A stretch of DNA of 44,230 bases from Christensenella sp964494645 (GCA_964494645.1 CAZBSH010000017.1:1-44230), one strand, 5' to 3'; numbered from the stretch's first letter, positions 24,025-33,206 are shown. Notes: generated by a model not told the origin, from the letters alone. A program made the numbers and translations.

Positions 24025-24975
24025 ATGCAAAAAATTTTGATAGATTGTGATCCGGGGCACGACGACGCCGTTGCGTTGATTTTAGCGACGCGGGCGAGGG
24101 AACTTGATATTCTGGGTGTGACGGTGGTGGCAGGGAACAGTGTCATAAAAAACACGACCCGTAATGCGCTTGATATATTGGCATTTGCGGACGCGGCGGA
24201 TATCCCTGTCTATGCGGGCTGTTCCAGTCCATTAAAGAGACCGCTTTATAATAATTCAGGGATCAGGATACATGGCCAAAACGGACTGGGGAACCGGAAG
24301 CTTGATGTGCCTACAGGCGAAGTACAGCACATGCACGCGGCGGATTTTATTGTGCAGACGCTTTATAAGGCGGAAGAAAAAATTACGTTGGTATGCTTAG
24401 GACCGTTGACGAATATTGCGCAGGCTTTTTTAAAAGCGCCGGATTGTAAGGAGAAGGTAGCGAAAATCGTAATCATGGGCGGGGCGGTTTATGCGCCGGG
24501 TAATGTCAATTCTGCGGCGGAATTTAATTTTTTTGTTGATCCGGAGGCGGCGAAGATTGTGATCAACAGTGGCTGTGAAATATATTTGCATACGTTAGAC
24601 GTTACAATGAAGGCGCTGTTCAACAAAGAGGAGATCGAGAGGTTGGAAGAACACGATCGTGGAAAGCTTTCGCGGTTGGTGGGCGGATTGCTGTGGCTGT
24701 ATGCGGGAAATTACGAAAAAGAGCTTGGGATATTCGCGTGTCCGGTACATGACGCGGTATGCATTGGCGCAATGCTTAGACCGGAGCTTTTGACGTATGA
24801 AAGGGTATGTATGGACATCAGCACGGAGGGAATTACGGCGGGAGAGAGTGTGGTGGATTATTCCGGAGAATGGGGACGAAAGGAAAACGTGCATCTTGCG
24901 ACGACGATAGACTCGCAGGAATTTGTAAACCTCGTAACGCAGGCGATAGAAAAACCGCGCGGCACATTTGTTTGA
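24025..24975 (+). CDS. Inosine/uridine-preferring nucleoside hydrolase
   Basis: Hydrolyses ribonucleosides to base and ribose; 316 residues. The calcium-binding DCDPGHDDA motif is at residues 7-15, the substrate loop has the IVIMGGAVYAPGNV run near 149-162 with NSAAEFNFFVDPEAA next to it, and the catalytic-type His is in CPVHDAVCIG near 239-248. The start follows AGGAG at 24011-24015. It is a single gene with its own promoter. Whether purines or pyrimidines are preferred cannot be decided. Confidence 0.92.
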   Translation: MQKILIDCDPGHDDAVALILATRARELDILGVTVVAGNSVIKNTTRNALDILAFADAADIPVYAGCSSPLKRPLYNNSGIRIHGQNGLGNRKLDVPTGEVQHMHAADFIVQTLYKAEEKITLVCLGPLTNIAQAFLKAPDCKEKVAKIVIMGGAVYAPGNVNSAAEFNFFVDPEAAKIVINSGCEIYLHTLDVTMKALFNKEEIERLEEHDRGKLSRLVGGLLWLYAGNYEKELGIFACPVHDAVCIGAMLRPELLTYERVCMDISTEGITAGESVVDYSGEWGRKENVHLATTIDSQEFVNLVTQAIEKPRGTFV

Positions 24976-25000
24976 AGAATGAAACATGAATGCTACAATG

Positions 25001-25027
25001 CCCTGTTGAATAGACGGGGGATTTTTA
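25001..25027 (+). terminator. Probable terminator of the nucleoside hydrolase gene
   Basis: CCCTGTT pairs with GACGGGG (with G-T pairs), then GATTTTTATT. Moderate stem. Confidence 0.55.
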
Positions 25028-25480
25028 TTCCTTGAGCCCGAAGCTTTGTTCGATGGCTGCGGTAAGTGCGGCATGGCCCTCCATGAGCGCTGTTCGCTGT
25101 TCGCTGCTCATGCTTTGATATGCGGCGATTTCAGCCGCTTCCAGTTTAGATAACAATTGATGGGCATATGCTTTGCCCTCCGACGTTAAAAACACAAGAT
25201 TGTTGCGGCGGTCTTTTGGATCTGTTTTGCGCAAGAGCATTCCCTGTTTTTCGAGTTTGGAGAGGATAAACGATACGGTTTGTTTGGGCAACAGAAGTTC
25301 GCTGCAAATATGATTTTGTGTACAGCCGTTCTCACCACAACAGGAGATCGTATATAATGTAAACATCATGCTGTCCGATGTACCATGCTGTTGTGCCCAC
25401 CTGTCGTAGGCACGATTCAACCGAAACCAGTTCAAATAATACTCGTCGATCTCGCGACGGATCTGATCTATGTTCTCCAT
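25025..25480 (-). CDS. MarR-family transcriptional regulator
   Basis: A 151-residue winged-helix regulator: NHICSELLLPKQTVSFILSKLEKQG (recognition helix in KQTVSFILSKL) and the wing RKTDPKDRRNNLVFLT are typical. It lies 38 bases downstream of the second MATE gene in the same direction, so the two form an operon, here with the regulator second. The probable operator is the double GTACAAT repeat at 26883-26916 in front of the MATE gene. Confidence 0.9.
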   Translation of the reverse strand: MENIDQIRREIDEYYLNWFRLNRAYDRWAQQHGTSDSMMFTLYTISCCGENGCTQNHICSELLLPKQTVSFILSKLEKQGMLLRKTDPKDRRNNLVFLTSEGKAYAHQLLSKLEAAEIAAYQSMSSEQRTALMEGHAALTAAIEQSFGLKE

Positions 25481-25518
25481 GTTTCTGACCCCACTTCTTT
25501 TTTTATTATAGTATCCTA

Positions 25519-26865
25519 TTATGATGCGTCAGGCAACCTGTCATTTTTATGCGCGAAAGGCACAGATATCCTTTTATGCCGCTTGTAAATAAACAGCAGG
25601 ATGATGCTCAGCGATACTTGTACAAAAGGTAACATGAGCCATATACCTGTGAGTCCGAACAATAACGGCAGAATGAATAAAAACAACGGCGTTAAGAGGA
25701 GCGGGTCCAGATATATGATAAGAGCCGATGTCTTGACGTCACCAATCGCATAAAAATAAGAGGACGAGAGTTTTGAAAATGCGATGAAGGGAAACGAAAA
25801 GGACATAAAAAGGAATGCGGCTTCAATCAATACGGCAGCTTCGACCGATGCGCCAAACAATACGGGAATACGTGTCCGCAGCAAAAGTACGGCAGCAAGA
25901 AGTATCAAGGAGATCAGCAATACGGTTGTGAGGGATTTTTTGAAAATATTTTGTACGCTCTTTGTATTTCTCGCTCCGTTGAAATAACTCAATAATGGCT
26001 GAACGCCGTCGCCAATCCCTTGTAATAGATATTGCACAGAAGACACAACGTACATCAATACGGAATAGGCCGCAACAGCGACCGTGCCGCCGTACGCGAT
26101 GCATTGCAAGTTGGCGAGGATACATACGATGGAAGGAGCGAATGCCATACCAAAGGGGGATAGACCAACCTTTACAAGTCGCCCTATTGTCATCTTGTGC
26201 GGTTTTAACATACTTGCAGGAACGCGGTTTTCTTTTTTGGAATAAAGGAAGAGGAAGGCGATAACGGCGACAAGCGCTTGTGCAATAACGGTGGCGATCG
26301 CTGCGCCGCGAAGCCCCCAGCCGAATACAAAGACAAACAATGCGTCCAGAAGGATATTTGTGACAAGACCGCCCACCATAGCAAGCATTGCCTGTATGGT
26401 TTTTCCTTTGTTGCGCAAGAGCGGCGCGATGCCTGTTCCAAGGATTTGAAAAGCACTCCCGAGCGAGATGATCTGGGCGTATTCTTCCGCTGCTGCAAGA
26501 AGCTCTCCTTTGGCACCTAAAAGGGCAAGGATTTGTGGGTACAGTAATGAAAACAGTACAGTCATAGTGGCGGAACAAAAAAGCAGCACAAAAAAGGTAT
26601 TACCGAATGCCTGTTGCGCGCCCGAGAGATCTTTTTGCCCATAGCGCGTGGACATCACGACAGAACCACCTACGCCGATCCCCGTACCGACAGCCAGTAA
26701 AAAGGCGGCGATCGGGAATGCGATGTTGATTGCCGCAAGACCGATATCGCCGACCGCATGACCGACGAAAAAACCATCAATAATAGAATAAAGGCCTACC
26801 AAAAACATGGTGAGCATGGAAGGAAGAATATATTTCCAAAATTGTTTCTCGTTAGGCGTTGACAT
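25519..26865 (-). CDS. MATE-family multidrug efflux transporter (second copy)
   Basis: A 448-residue, 12-helix antiporter with the MATE motifs GFFVGHAVGDIGLAAINIAFP near residues 28-48 (in part HAVGDIGLAAINIAFP) and GIAPLLRNKGKTIQAM near 125-140. It is clearly different in sequence from the MATE protein at 21067-22497, so the two are paralogues, not a recent duplication. The start 26865 follows GGAGG. It is the first gene of a bicistronic operon with the MarR regulator downstream. Substrate unknown. Confidence 0.9.
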   Translation of the reverse strand: MSTPNEKQFWKYILPSMLTMFLVGLYSIIDGFFVGHAVGDIGLAAINIAFPIAAFLLAVGTGIGVGGSVVMSTRYGQKDLSGAQQAFGNTFFVLLFCSATMTVLFSLLYPQILALLGAKGELLAAAEEYAQIISLGSAFQILGTGIAPLLRNKGKTIQAMLAMVGGLVTNILLDALFVFVFGWGLRGAAIATVIAQALVAVIAFLFLYSKKENRVPASMLKPHKMTIGRLVKVGLSPFGMAFAPSIVCILANLQCIAYGGTVAVAAYSVLMYVVSSVQYLLQGIGDGVQPLLSYFNGARNTKSVQNIFKKSLTTVLLISLILLAAVLLLRTRIPVLFGASVEAAVLIEAAFLFMSFSFPFIAFSKLSSSYFYAIGDVKTSALIIYLDPLLLTPLFLFILPLLFGLTGIWLMLPFVQVSLSIILLFIYKRHKRISVPFAHKNDRLPDAS

Positions 26866-26882
26866 AATAACCTCCAAAATTA

Positions 26883-26916
26883 GTACAATATAGTACCGAT
26901 TAGTACAATATTGTAC
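26883..26916. promoter_or_regulatory. Paired operator for the second MATE/MarR operon
   Basis: GTACAATATTGTAC (26903-26916) is a perfect 14-base palindrome, and GTACAATATAGTAC (26883-26896) is a near copy 20 bases away, two helical turns. Both lie between the -10 and the ribosome site of the MATE gene. Confidence 0.75.
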
Positions 26917-26945
26917 ATATTAACAGAAAGAAATTTATTTGTCAA
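26917..26945 (-). promoter_or_regulatory. Promoter of the second MATE/MarR operon
   Basis: Minus strand: perfect TTGACA, 17-base spacer, TAATAT, directly abutting the palindromic operators. Confidence 0.8.
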
Positions 26946-26975
26946 CAAAAAACACGCCCTGTATTGGACGTGTTT
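26944..26975 (-). terminator. Terminator of the serine acetyltransferase gene
   Basis: Minus strand: AAACACGTCC pairs with GGGCGTGTTT, then a T-run; it lies just upstream of the MATE promoter. Confidence 0.75.
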
Positions 26976-26986
26976 CATATTTGTTT

Positions 26987-27907
26987 TTATTTACCGTTTG
27001 TGATGAGTGTAGGCGAAGGAGAGGTATTATAGACAGTCGTACACGCCTCTACTGAGTGGGTAAGCCATACATTACCGCCGATCACGCAGCTTTCCCCGAT
27101 GACTGTATCTCCACCCAGGATCGTGGCACCTGAATAGATGACGACGTTGTCACGAATATCCGGATGACGCTTGACCCCTTTGACAGGATGCCCCTCATCA
27201 TCAAGTTCGAAGCTTTTCGCGCCCAGAGTCACGCCCTGATAAATCTTGACATGCTTTCCGATAGTGCACGTTTCGCCGATCACGACACCTGTGCCATGAT
27301 CGATAAAAAAGTGTTCGTCGATTGTTGCGCCGGGATGAATGTCGATCCCTGTCTTGTTATGCGCTTGTTCCGTCATGATGCGTGGCAGCAACGGGATATC
27401 CATTGTATAAAAGATGTGTGCAAGCCGATAGATACTTACTGCCTCAAAACCGGGATAGGCAAGCAGTATTTCTTCGTGCGACCGCGCCGCAGGGTCGCCG
27501 CAGTAGGCAGCCTCGATATCTGTATTCAAAAGACGCGCGACATCGGGAAGCTGATCCATAAAATGAACGGTCATTTTCTGCGCGGTCTCTTTGCATTTAT
27601 TGCAATCTGCGCGGTGGCGCTGCTCTAGTTGGCACTGATTGACCAGCACCTCTGCTACCATGCAATCTAAAAGTACAGCGGCTTCGCGTAACCTGCGCGT
27701 GACCGTATCACGAAGCTCAGACTCCTTAGCGATATTACTGTCGTAAATATTTGGGTACATCGCGCTTCTGACAAGATCGATGAAGGCAGCTACCTTGCGT
27801 TTCATACCGAAGCCGCTGATGGTATCACCTGTGATGTTTGGCTTATTGATCGCTATGATCTCGCGCGCGAGATTTGGGGCGCCGTTGTCTTTCCATTCCT
27901 GCAGCAT
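26987..27907 (-). CDS. cysE: Serine O-acetyltransferase
   Basis: Makes O-acetylserine from serine and acetyl-CoA, the first step of cysteine synthesis. About 306 residues, longer than CysE of Bacillus because of an N-terminal helical domain as in EpsC/SAT proteins of anaerobes. The C-terminal left-handed beta-helix shows hexapeptide repeats and the catalytic-site run GIDIHPGATIDEHFFIDHGTG (shown in part: HPGATIDEHFFIDHGTG), then VVIGETC and KIYQGVTLGAKS. The start 27907 follows AGGAG. It is divergent from metA-cysK, matching a joint sulfur amino-acid locus. Confidence 0.93.
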   Translation of the reverse strand: MLQEWKDNGAPNLAREIIAINKPNITGDTISGFGMKRKVAAFIDLVRSAMYPNIYDSNIAKESELRDTVTRRLREAAVLLDCMVAEVLVNQCQLEQRHRADCNKCKETAQKMTVHFMDQLPDVARLLNTDIEAAYCGDPAARSHEEILLAYPGFEAVSIYRLAHIFYTMDIPLLPRIMTEQAHNKTGIDIHPGATIDEHFFIDHGTGVVIGETCTIGKHVKIYQGVTLGAKSFELDDEGHPVKGVKRHPDIRDNVVIYSGATILGGDTVIGESCVIGGNVWLTHSVEACTTVYNTSPSPTLITNGK

Positions 27908-27966
27908 AGATACTCCTATAGTGTATTCCCGCAGTAAAAAAACGGGATTCAATTTGTATAAAAACG

Positions 27967-27995
27967 TGTACAATAATTATAAGTTACTATATAAT
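27967..27995 (+). promoter_or_regulatory. Promoter of metA-cysK
   Basis: TGTACA, 17-base spacer, perfect TATAAT. The leader is under 50 bases, too short for an S-box or T-box. Confidence 0.6.
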
Positions 27996-28042
27996 GATAG
28001 TCAAACGTTGTTTTGAATACGTAAAGAAAGGGGAAATGCAAT

Positions 28043-28969
28043 ATGCCTATTAACATTAGCAGCAAATTACCGGCAGCGAAAACTCTGGCGCAGGAGGGCA
28101 TATTTACAATGCCCCTGGAACGCGCGGCACAGCAGGATATCCGTCCTCTGCGGATTGTTATTCTAAATATCATGCCCACAAAAGAACAAACAGAGACACA
28201 GTTGATGCGCCTTTTGGCGAACTCGCCTTTGCAGGTAGAAGTAGTGTTGCTGCACCCTGCAACACATATTTCCAAAAATACGTCCATCGAGCATCTGAAC
28301 GCTTTTTATAAGACGTTTGATGATATCAAGGATGAAAAATACGACGGGCTGATTATTACAGGCGCGCCGGTAGAACAGATTCCTTTTGAGGAAGTAACCT
28401 ATTGGCAGGAAATGACGCAGATCATGGAGTGGAGCAAAAAGAACGTTTATTCTACCATGTATATCTGCTGGGCGGCGCAGGCTGGTCTTTATTATCATTA
28501 TGGGATCAATAAATATCCGTGCGAGCAAAAGCTGTCGGGTATTTATTTGCACAAAAGGACGCCAAATAACTGGCCGCTTTTACGCGGATTTGATGACGAA
28601 TTTTGGGCGCCGCACTCTCGGCATACTTATGTGAGTAAGGCAGAGATACAAGAAAATCCGGCGCTTGAAATATTATGCGAATTTGAAGAGCATGGCGTAT
28701 ATCTTGTTTCGGCAAAGCGCGGTCGTCAGATTTTTGTTACGGGGCACCCCGAATATGACGCAAATACGCTTAAAACAGAATATGTGCGCGATATTTCGCG
28801 TGGAATGGATGTTCCGGTTCCGGCGCACTATTTTCCCGGAAACGATCCGGGCAAACCGCCTGTCGTACGCTGGAGGGGACACGCGAATCTGCTTTTTAAT
28901 AATTGGCTCAACTACTATGTATATCAAGAAACGCCTTATGATGTAAAATCTATTAAGAATGAGGAATAG
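28043..28969 (+). CDS. metA: Homoserine O-acetyltransferase (MetA type)
   Basis: Acylates homoserine for methionine synthesis. 308 residues, full length. Nucleophile Cys142 (YICWAAQAG), the acyl-specificity residue Glu111 (GAPVEQIPFEEV) and the catalytic His in APHSRHTYV near 192-200 are visible. In MetA proteins Glu at 111 is known to favour acetyl-CoA over succinyl-CoA, so the enzyme is probably an acetyltransferase despite the common name homoserine succinyltransferase. It overlaps the ribosome site of cysK by a few bases, giving a tight operon. Start follows AAAGGGG. Confidence 0.94.
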   Translation: MPINISSKLPAAKTLAQEGIFTMPLERAAQQDIRPLRIVILNIMPTKEQTETQLMRLLANSPLQVEVVLLHPATHISKNTSIEHLNAFYKTFDDIKDEKYDGLIITGAPVEQIPFEEVTYWQEMTQIMEWSKKNVYSTMYICWAAQAGLYYHYGINKYPCEQKLSGIYLHKRTPNNWPLLRGFDDEFWAPHSRHTYVSKAEIQENPALEILCEFEEHGVYLVSAKRGRQIFVTGHPEYDANTLKTEYVRDISRGMDVPVPAHYFPGNDPGKPPVVRWRGHANLLFNNWLNYYVYQETPYDVKSIKNEE

Positions 28970-28973
28970 TGAT

Positions 28974-29879
28974 ATGAGATTAGCAGAGAAACTGACAGAC
29001 CTGATTGGCGAAACGCCGCTTTTGCAACTCAATAACATCCATCCGTCTATCTGGGCAAAGTTGGAATATTTCAACCCGCAGGGGAGCGTGAAAGACCGTC
29101 CGGCTTACTATATGATGAAGGATGGGATAAAAAAAGGCTTAATTGGGGAAAACACGGTAATCGTGGAATCGACAAGCGGCAACACGGGCATAGCGCTTGC
29201 TTATATTTGTACATGCCTCGGGCTGAGGCTCGTATTAACGATGCCGGAATCCATGAGTATCGAGCGTAGAAGACTGTTGTCCGCGCTTGGTGCGGAACTG
29301 ATTCTGACGCCGGCAGCAGAAGGAATGCGCGGCGCGATTGGACGTGCAAAGGAAATTTGTGAGCAGAGAAATGGTTATATGCCAAACCAATTCGAAAGCC
29401 CTGCCAATGTGCAGGCGCACAGGGAAACGACGGCGCAGGAGATATTGCGTGACTTGGTAGGCGATGTTGATATCTTTGTAGCGGGTGTGGGAACCGGCGG
29501 AACGATTACGGGCTGCGGCGAGGTGTTCAAAGAAAAAAGACAGGAAACGCAGATTATTGCTGTTGAGCCTGCGGAAAGTCCCGTCCTCTCGGGAGGAAAG
29601 CCGTCTCCGCATAAGATTCAAGGAATCGGCGCGGGATTTGTTCCCAAGATCTTGAACAGGGATATTATTGACGAGGTCATTGGCGTTTATACGGATGAAG
29701 CGTATGAAGCGGCGCGGTTGCTTTCTCATAAAGAAGGGGTGTTGTGTGGCGTATCCTCCGGTGCAGCGTTGTTTGCTGCCAAAAAAATTGCGGAACGTCC
29801 TGAAAACAATGGGAAAAAGATCGTTGTCGTTTTACCGGATACCGGAGAACGATACCTTTCCACGGATTTGTTTGAATAA
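28974..29879 (+). CDS. cysK: Cysteine synthase (O-acetylserine sulfhydrylase)
   Basis: A PLP enzyme converting O-acetylserine and sulfide to cysteine; about 301 residues. The PLP lysine is Lys40 in NPQGSVKDRP, the phosphate/substrate loop is STSGNTGIAL near 65-74, and GVGTGGTITG near 170-179 binds PLP phosphate. The start 28974 is set by GAGGA; an ATG at 28959 lies before the metA stop. It follows metA by four bases, and its substrate maker cysE is divergent next door. A terminator follows. Confidence 0.95.
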   Translation: MRLAEKLTDLIGETPLLQLNNIHPSIWAKLEYFNPQGSVKDRPAYYMMKDGIKKGLIGENTVIVESTSGNTGIALAYICTCLGLRLVLTMPESMSIERRRLLSALGAELILTPAAEGMRGAIGRAKEICEQRNGYMPNQFESPANVQAHRETTAQEILRDLVGDVDIFVAGVGTGGTITGCGEVFKEKRQETQIIAVEPAESPVLSGGKPSPHKIQGIGAGFVPKILNRDIIDEVIGVYTDEAYEAARLLSHKEGVLCGVSSGAALFAAKKIAERPENNGKKIVVVLPDTGERYLSTDLFE

Positions 29880-29906
29880 ATAGCTATTTTATGTATTATA
29901 TGAACG

Positions 29907-29939
29907 AAAAGAGCCAGTCCGTCAAGGATTGGCTCTTTT
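29907..29939. terminator. Bidirectional intrinsic terminator
   Basis: AAAAGAGCCAGTCC pairs with GGATTGGCTCTTTT around a short loop, between convergent cysK and the chemoreceptor gene. Confidence 0.9.
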
Positions 29940-29950
29940 GAATCTGTTTT

Positions 29951-31666
29951 TTAGTTCATGTCTTCCGTATCGTCCGTCTTGAATAAAGACATCAGATCAT
30001 TTAAAATGTGCGATTGTCCACTCATTTCTTGACTTGCGGCGGCGCTTTGCTGGGCGGTTTCCGAATTTTGTTGCACGACCTGATTGACATCGTTGATTCT
30101 GGCATTGATCTGTTCGATTTCTTCATTTTGCTCCACTGAGGAATTTGCAATCTCATCAATGAGTTCCGTACTTTCGTTGATTCCCTTTACAATATCAGCC
30201 AGAGATTCTGAAGTGATCCGCGCGATTTTAAAGCCTTCTTCTGCTTTGCTGATAGAATTGGTAATGAGTTCGCTAGACTCTTTTGCGGCTTCGGCGCTCT
30301 TGATGGCCAGATTGCGGACTTCGTCAGCAACAACGGCGAACCCTTTTCCGTTTTCACCGGCACGAGCTGCTTCCACTGCTGCGTTCAATGACAATAGATT
30401 GGTCTGGAAGGAAATATCATCAATCACTTTCATTATTTTATTAATTGCGGCGCTTGCTTCATTAATTGCGCCTACGGCATGGATCAATGCATCCATCTGC
30501 GTTGATCCTTTTTCCGCATTTTTTCTGATCCTTTGCGCAAGATCTACCGCTGTTTCTGCCTTTAAAGTATTTTTCTTGGTTTTATCCGCAACATTGACAA
30601 TGGTCTCTGAAAGATCTTCTACAACAGAGGATTGCTCTGCTGTTCCCTGTGCCAATGCAGTAGCTCCATCGGCAACCTGCTTTGCGCCCGTCATAACTTG
30701 TTGTGTGCTCGTGCCGATTTGACCTACGATATTCCTCAGATTTGTTACCATTTTTTGCATTGCAAGACTCATTGCGTCCTTTTCACTTCGGGTTATGGGC
30801 ATCATCGTAAGATCGCCATCCGCAATGTTTTCAAGAATACGAATTTGTTGCAGCGTACTTTCCACCATGGACTGAAAGGACTTTGATAGTGTTCCGATTT
30901 CGTCTTCAGATTCGTAAGATATCTGTATGTCCATATCTCCCTTCGCTATTTTGGTTGAGGCGGAAGCAAGTTCATTGACCGGAATGCCCACACTTCTGTT
31001 GATGTAACGCCTGACATAAAAGCGTGAGAATATACTAAAAACAAGGATGATCGCCGCGATCAGAATCCCAAAGAAAGCAGCCGTCTCATTCACGTCGTTT
31101 GCGGATATGTCGACGCCGATTATGCCGATCACAGCTCCGTTTCCGTCTGTAATGGGCGCATATCCGGAAATCAGATAACCAAACCCTTCTGCATAATAGA
31201 TATTTGAGGTCGTATATTCATTGTTGTTATATGCGATATCCGCTTCCGTGGGGAGCACCCCATCAGCCTCCACGTCTCCTAATGTGCCAATGTCTTCGGC
31301 AGGATCTTCCGGAAGCTTGGCCTCTGCGAAGTAACGCCAGTCTCCGTTTGGTTCTTTGTTCATAATATAGAGGTAGGCTACATTCGTACTGGCTTTGATT
31401 TGATTGATTTGCTTTATCAGTTCTTTATGGTAACTGTTTTCGGTGAGCGTCTCCATAATGGAAATCACTTCCTGTTCGTCAACCATAGGCTGCACGGATT
31501 TGGCAATGGATAGCGCCTGATTCGCTTTTGCGATGCTTACCTCATAGTAATGCATGAAAAAACCAAAAAGACCTACGATTGTCATTCCGATGATAATCAT
31601 AATCAGAGCCATTGCCGATGTTTTTGATGCGATGGATTTGCTTTTTTTAGATGTTTTTACGATCAT
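29951..31666 (-). CDS. Methyl-accepting chemotaxis protein
   Basis: A 571-residue membrane chemoreceptor. TM1 is near residues 13-35; an extracellular sensor of Cache type spans about 40-190 (YLISGYAPITDGNGAVIGIIGVDIS in part: GAVIGIIGVDIS); TM2 near 195-215; a HAMP domain follows (RSVGIPVNELASASTKIAKGD in part: VNELASASTKIAKGD), then the signalling coiled coil with the invariant hairpin tip near 400-450 (ISFQTNLLSLNAAVEAARAG, GKGFAVVADEVRNLA). It has no CheR-binding pentapeptide. It implies a motile or chemotactic host, though no che or flagellar gene is in this window. The ligand is unknown. Confidence 0.95.
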   Translation of the reverse strand: MIVKTSKKSKSIASKTSAMALIMIIIGMTIVGLFGFFMHYYEVSIAKANQALSIAKSVQPMVDEQEVISIMETLTENSYHKELIKQINQIKASTNVAYLYIMNKEPNGDWRYFAEAKLPEDPAEDIGTLGDVEADGVLPTEADIAYNNNEYTTSNIYYAEGFGYLISGYAPITDGNGAVIGIIGVDISANDVNETAAFFGILIAAIILVFSIFSRFYVRRYINRSVGIPVNELASASTKIAKGDMDIQISYESEDEIGTLSKSFQSMVESTLQQIRILENIADGDLTMMPITRSEKDAMSLAMQKMVTNLRNIVGQIGTSTQQVMTGAKQVADGATALAQGTAEQSSVVEDLSETIVNVADKTKKNTLKAETAVDLAQRIRKNAEKGSTQMDALIHAVGAINEASAAINKIMKVIDDISFQTNLLSLNAAVEAARAGENGKGFAVVADEVRNLAIKSAEAAKESSELITNSISKAEEGFKIARITSESLADIVKGINESTELIDEIANSSVEQNEEIEQINARINDVNQVVQQNSETAQQSAAASQEMSGQSHILNDLMSLFKTDDTEDMN

Positions 31667-31933
31667 ACTTATACTCCGTGTAGGATTAGTTTTTACATAG
31701 CCGGTTTCGCCAATATGATGTTTTACATGTAAGGATATGCCAAAATGGCAGTTGTCGGATATGGATGGGAATGAGACACAAAAAATGAGCTAATACATAA
31801 AAACTTTATCATGCCTTAAGCATGATTTCAATAGAAAAAATTATGTTTTTCGTTAAATTTTGTAAGTGGTTTGTTGTCATTGTCAGACAGTAGGTATTAT
31901 GGCTCAAACCTCCTAAATCAACATATGAAAACA
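31667..31933. other. Intergenic region upstream of the chemoreceptor gene
   Basis: About 270 AT-rich bases. Apart from the promoter at 31803-31831, with a near-palindromic CATGCCTTAAGCATG in its spacer, I see no gene or clear structure. Confidence 0.5.
31803..31831 (-). promoter_or_regulatory. Promoter of the chemoreceptor gene
   Basis: Minus strand TTGAAA, 17-base spacer, TAAAGT. The spacer contains the near-palindrome CATGCTTAAGGCATG. It lies about 140 bases before the start. Confidence 0.5.
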
Positions 31934-31963
31934 CAAAAAAAATGGCGGCTCGGATGAGCCGCC
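31934..31963 (-). terminator. Terminator of the UroD-family gene
   Basis: GGCGGCTC/GAGCCGCC hairpin followed on the minus strand by eight T. Confidence 0.9.
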
Positions 31964-31967
31964 GTTT

Positions 31968-33206
31968 TTATCGTTTTCCGTAGGTGAGGGTCGTTTCGAA
32001 CATAGCCTCGATATTTTCGGTTTTTGCGTCATCAATCATCGTGCCGCTGTCCATGATATAACCGCCGCCCGGCGCACATGTGTCGATGAGCCATTTGCAG
32101 TAATCTATGACTTCTTGTTTGCTGCCGTAAGAAAGCGTGACAGCAGGAACATTGCCCATGATGCAAGAGTGGTCGCCCAATACTTTTTTTGCCTGTGCCA
32201 TATCTGTATATTCGAATGAGAAGATCGCCTTGCCGGGCGTGATCTCCTTTAAGTATTCCAGACGGGAATTATAGGCGCCTTCCACATAAACGACAGGCGT
32301 GAGCCCTGCGTCGGCAACGGCGTTGATATATTTGCGCAGCGAGGGCCAATAAAAGGTCTTGAATTGTTCGTCAGACATAAATTCGTCCACACCTTTATGC
32401 AGCCAGTACCATACGAATGGCGTTTCTTTGCCGCTGCAGCCTTTGATGGTGTCTTCAATCGCGTAATCTGTGACTACGTCGATGAGCTCCAGCAGTTCTT
32501 GCGGGTGGTCAAACATATCCATAAGGATGGGGACTGTGCCGCGAATGGAATCGCCAATCATATCGAACGGCGCGTAGGCAAAGCCCGCGTATATAAGAGG
32601 GATACCAAATTGAGATTTGAGTTTTTGACCGTATTCGCCAAGATAGGCAAACCATTCATTGAGTATCTTGCCCGTTTCTACCATTGCCTCAAGCGTGCTG
32701 ATAACCTCGGGGTCAGCAAAATTGAGCAATGTACCGATGTGTCCAAACCACATCGCGTTGCGAAAATCGAGTTTGGCAAGGCCGGGGAAGTTTGCAAAAC
32801 TGCGCGGCATCCACTTATTCATCATGAATTTTGTCATATCACGGATCGCCTCCGGATATTCGTCGGCAGTCATGTATTCGCCCTCTGCATATTGATACAT
32901 GGCATTCGGATCGTCAATATCATGCCCCGGCCAACGATACCATGTGATTCCCGAGCGTTCTAAGTAGGCCGCCGGATTGAAAAGAATCGGATCCCAGCCG
33001 AGGTCGGGTTGGAAATCCTCATAAAAGATATCGTAAGCAGCGCCCGCCTTTTTCCAGTCCTCCATCACATCCTGTATGGTATAACCGGAATAGTAAACGG
33101 GGAAAGCTTGAAAAACAGGAACGATAGGGATGCGGTCGGGCTCTTTTACCGCCGCTGCGTCCAGTACTCTTTTTAGCCGTGCGTCATAATCTTGTTGTAT
33201 ACTCAT
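31968..33206 (-). CDS. Uroporphyrinogen decarboxylase (UroD)-family protein
   Basis: A 412-residue protein with the UroD/methyltransferase barrel (start RLKRVLDAAAVKEPDRIPIVP, in part VKEPDRIPIVP; WYWLHKGVDEFMS near 267-279; ITPGKAIFSFEYTD near 321-334; GGGYIMDSG near 384-392). Relatives include true UroD and corrinoid methyltransferases such as MtaA/CmuA; no heme genes or corrinoid protein are nearby, so neither role is supported. It is the last gene of the leftward catabolic arm but is set off by a terminator and its own extended -10 promoter. GGAGG precedes the start. Function unknown; a role in handling an unusual sugar, perhaps demethylation, is a guess. Confidence 0.82.
   Translation of the reverse strand: MSIQQDYDARLKRVLDAAAVKEPDRIPIVPVFQAFPVYYSGYTIQDVMEDWKKAGAAYDIFYEDFQPDLGWDPILFNPAAYLERSGITWYRWPGHDIDDPNAMYQYAEGEYMTADEYPEAIRDMTKFMMNKWMPRSFANFPGLAKLDFRNAMWFGHIGTLLNFADPEVISTLEAMVETGKILNEWFAYLGEYGQKLKSQFGIPLIYAGFAYAPFDMIGDSIRGTVPILMDMFDHPQELLELIDVVTDYAIEDTIKGCSGKETPFVWYWLHKGVDEFMSDEQFKTFYWPSLRKYINAVADAGLTPVVYVEGAYNSRLEYLKEITPGKAIFSFEYTDMAQAKKVLGDHSCIMGNVPAVTLSYGSKQEVIDYCKWLIDTCAPGGGYIMDSGTMIDDAKTENIEAMFETTLTYGKR

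Noticed and set aside
27908..28042. Possible S-box or T-box riboswitch between cysE and metA
   Set aside because: The gap is only 135 bases and shared by two promoters; the metA leader is under 50 bases with no terminator.
31667..31933. Possible small RNA or gene upstream of the chemoreceptor
   Set aside because: Only a promoter-like pair and a near-palindrome are visible; no terminator or reading frame supports a separate product.
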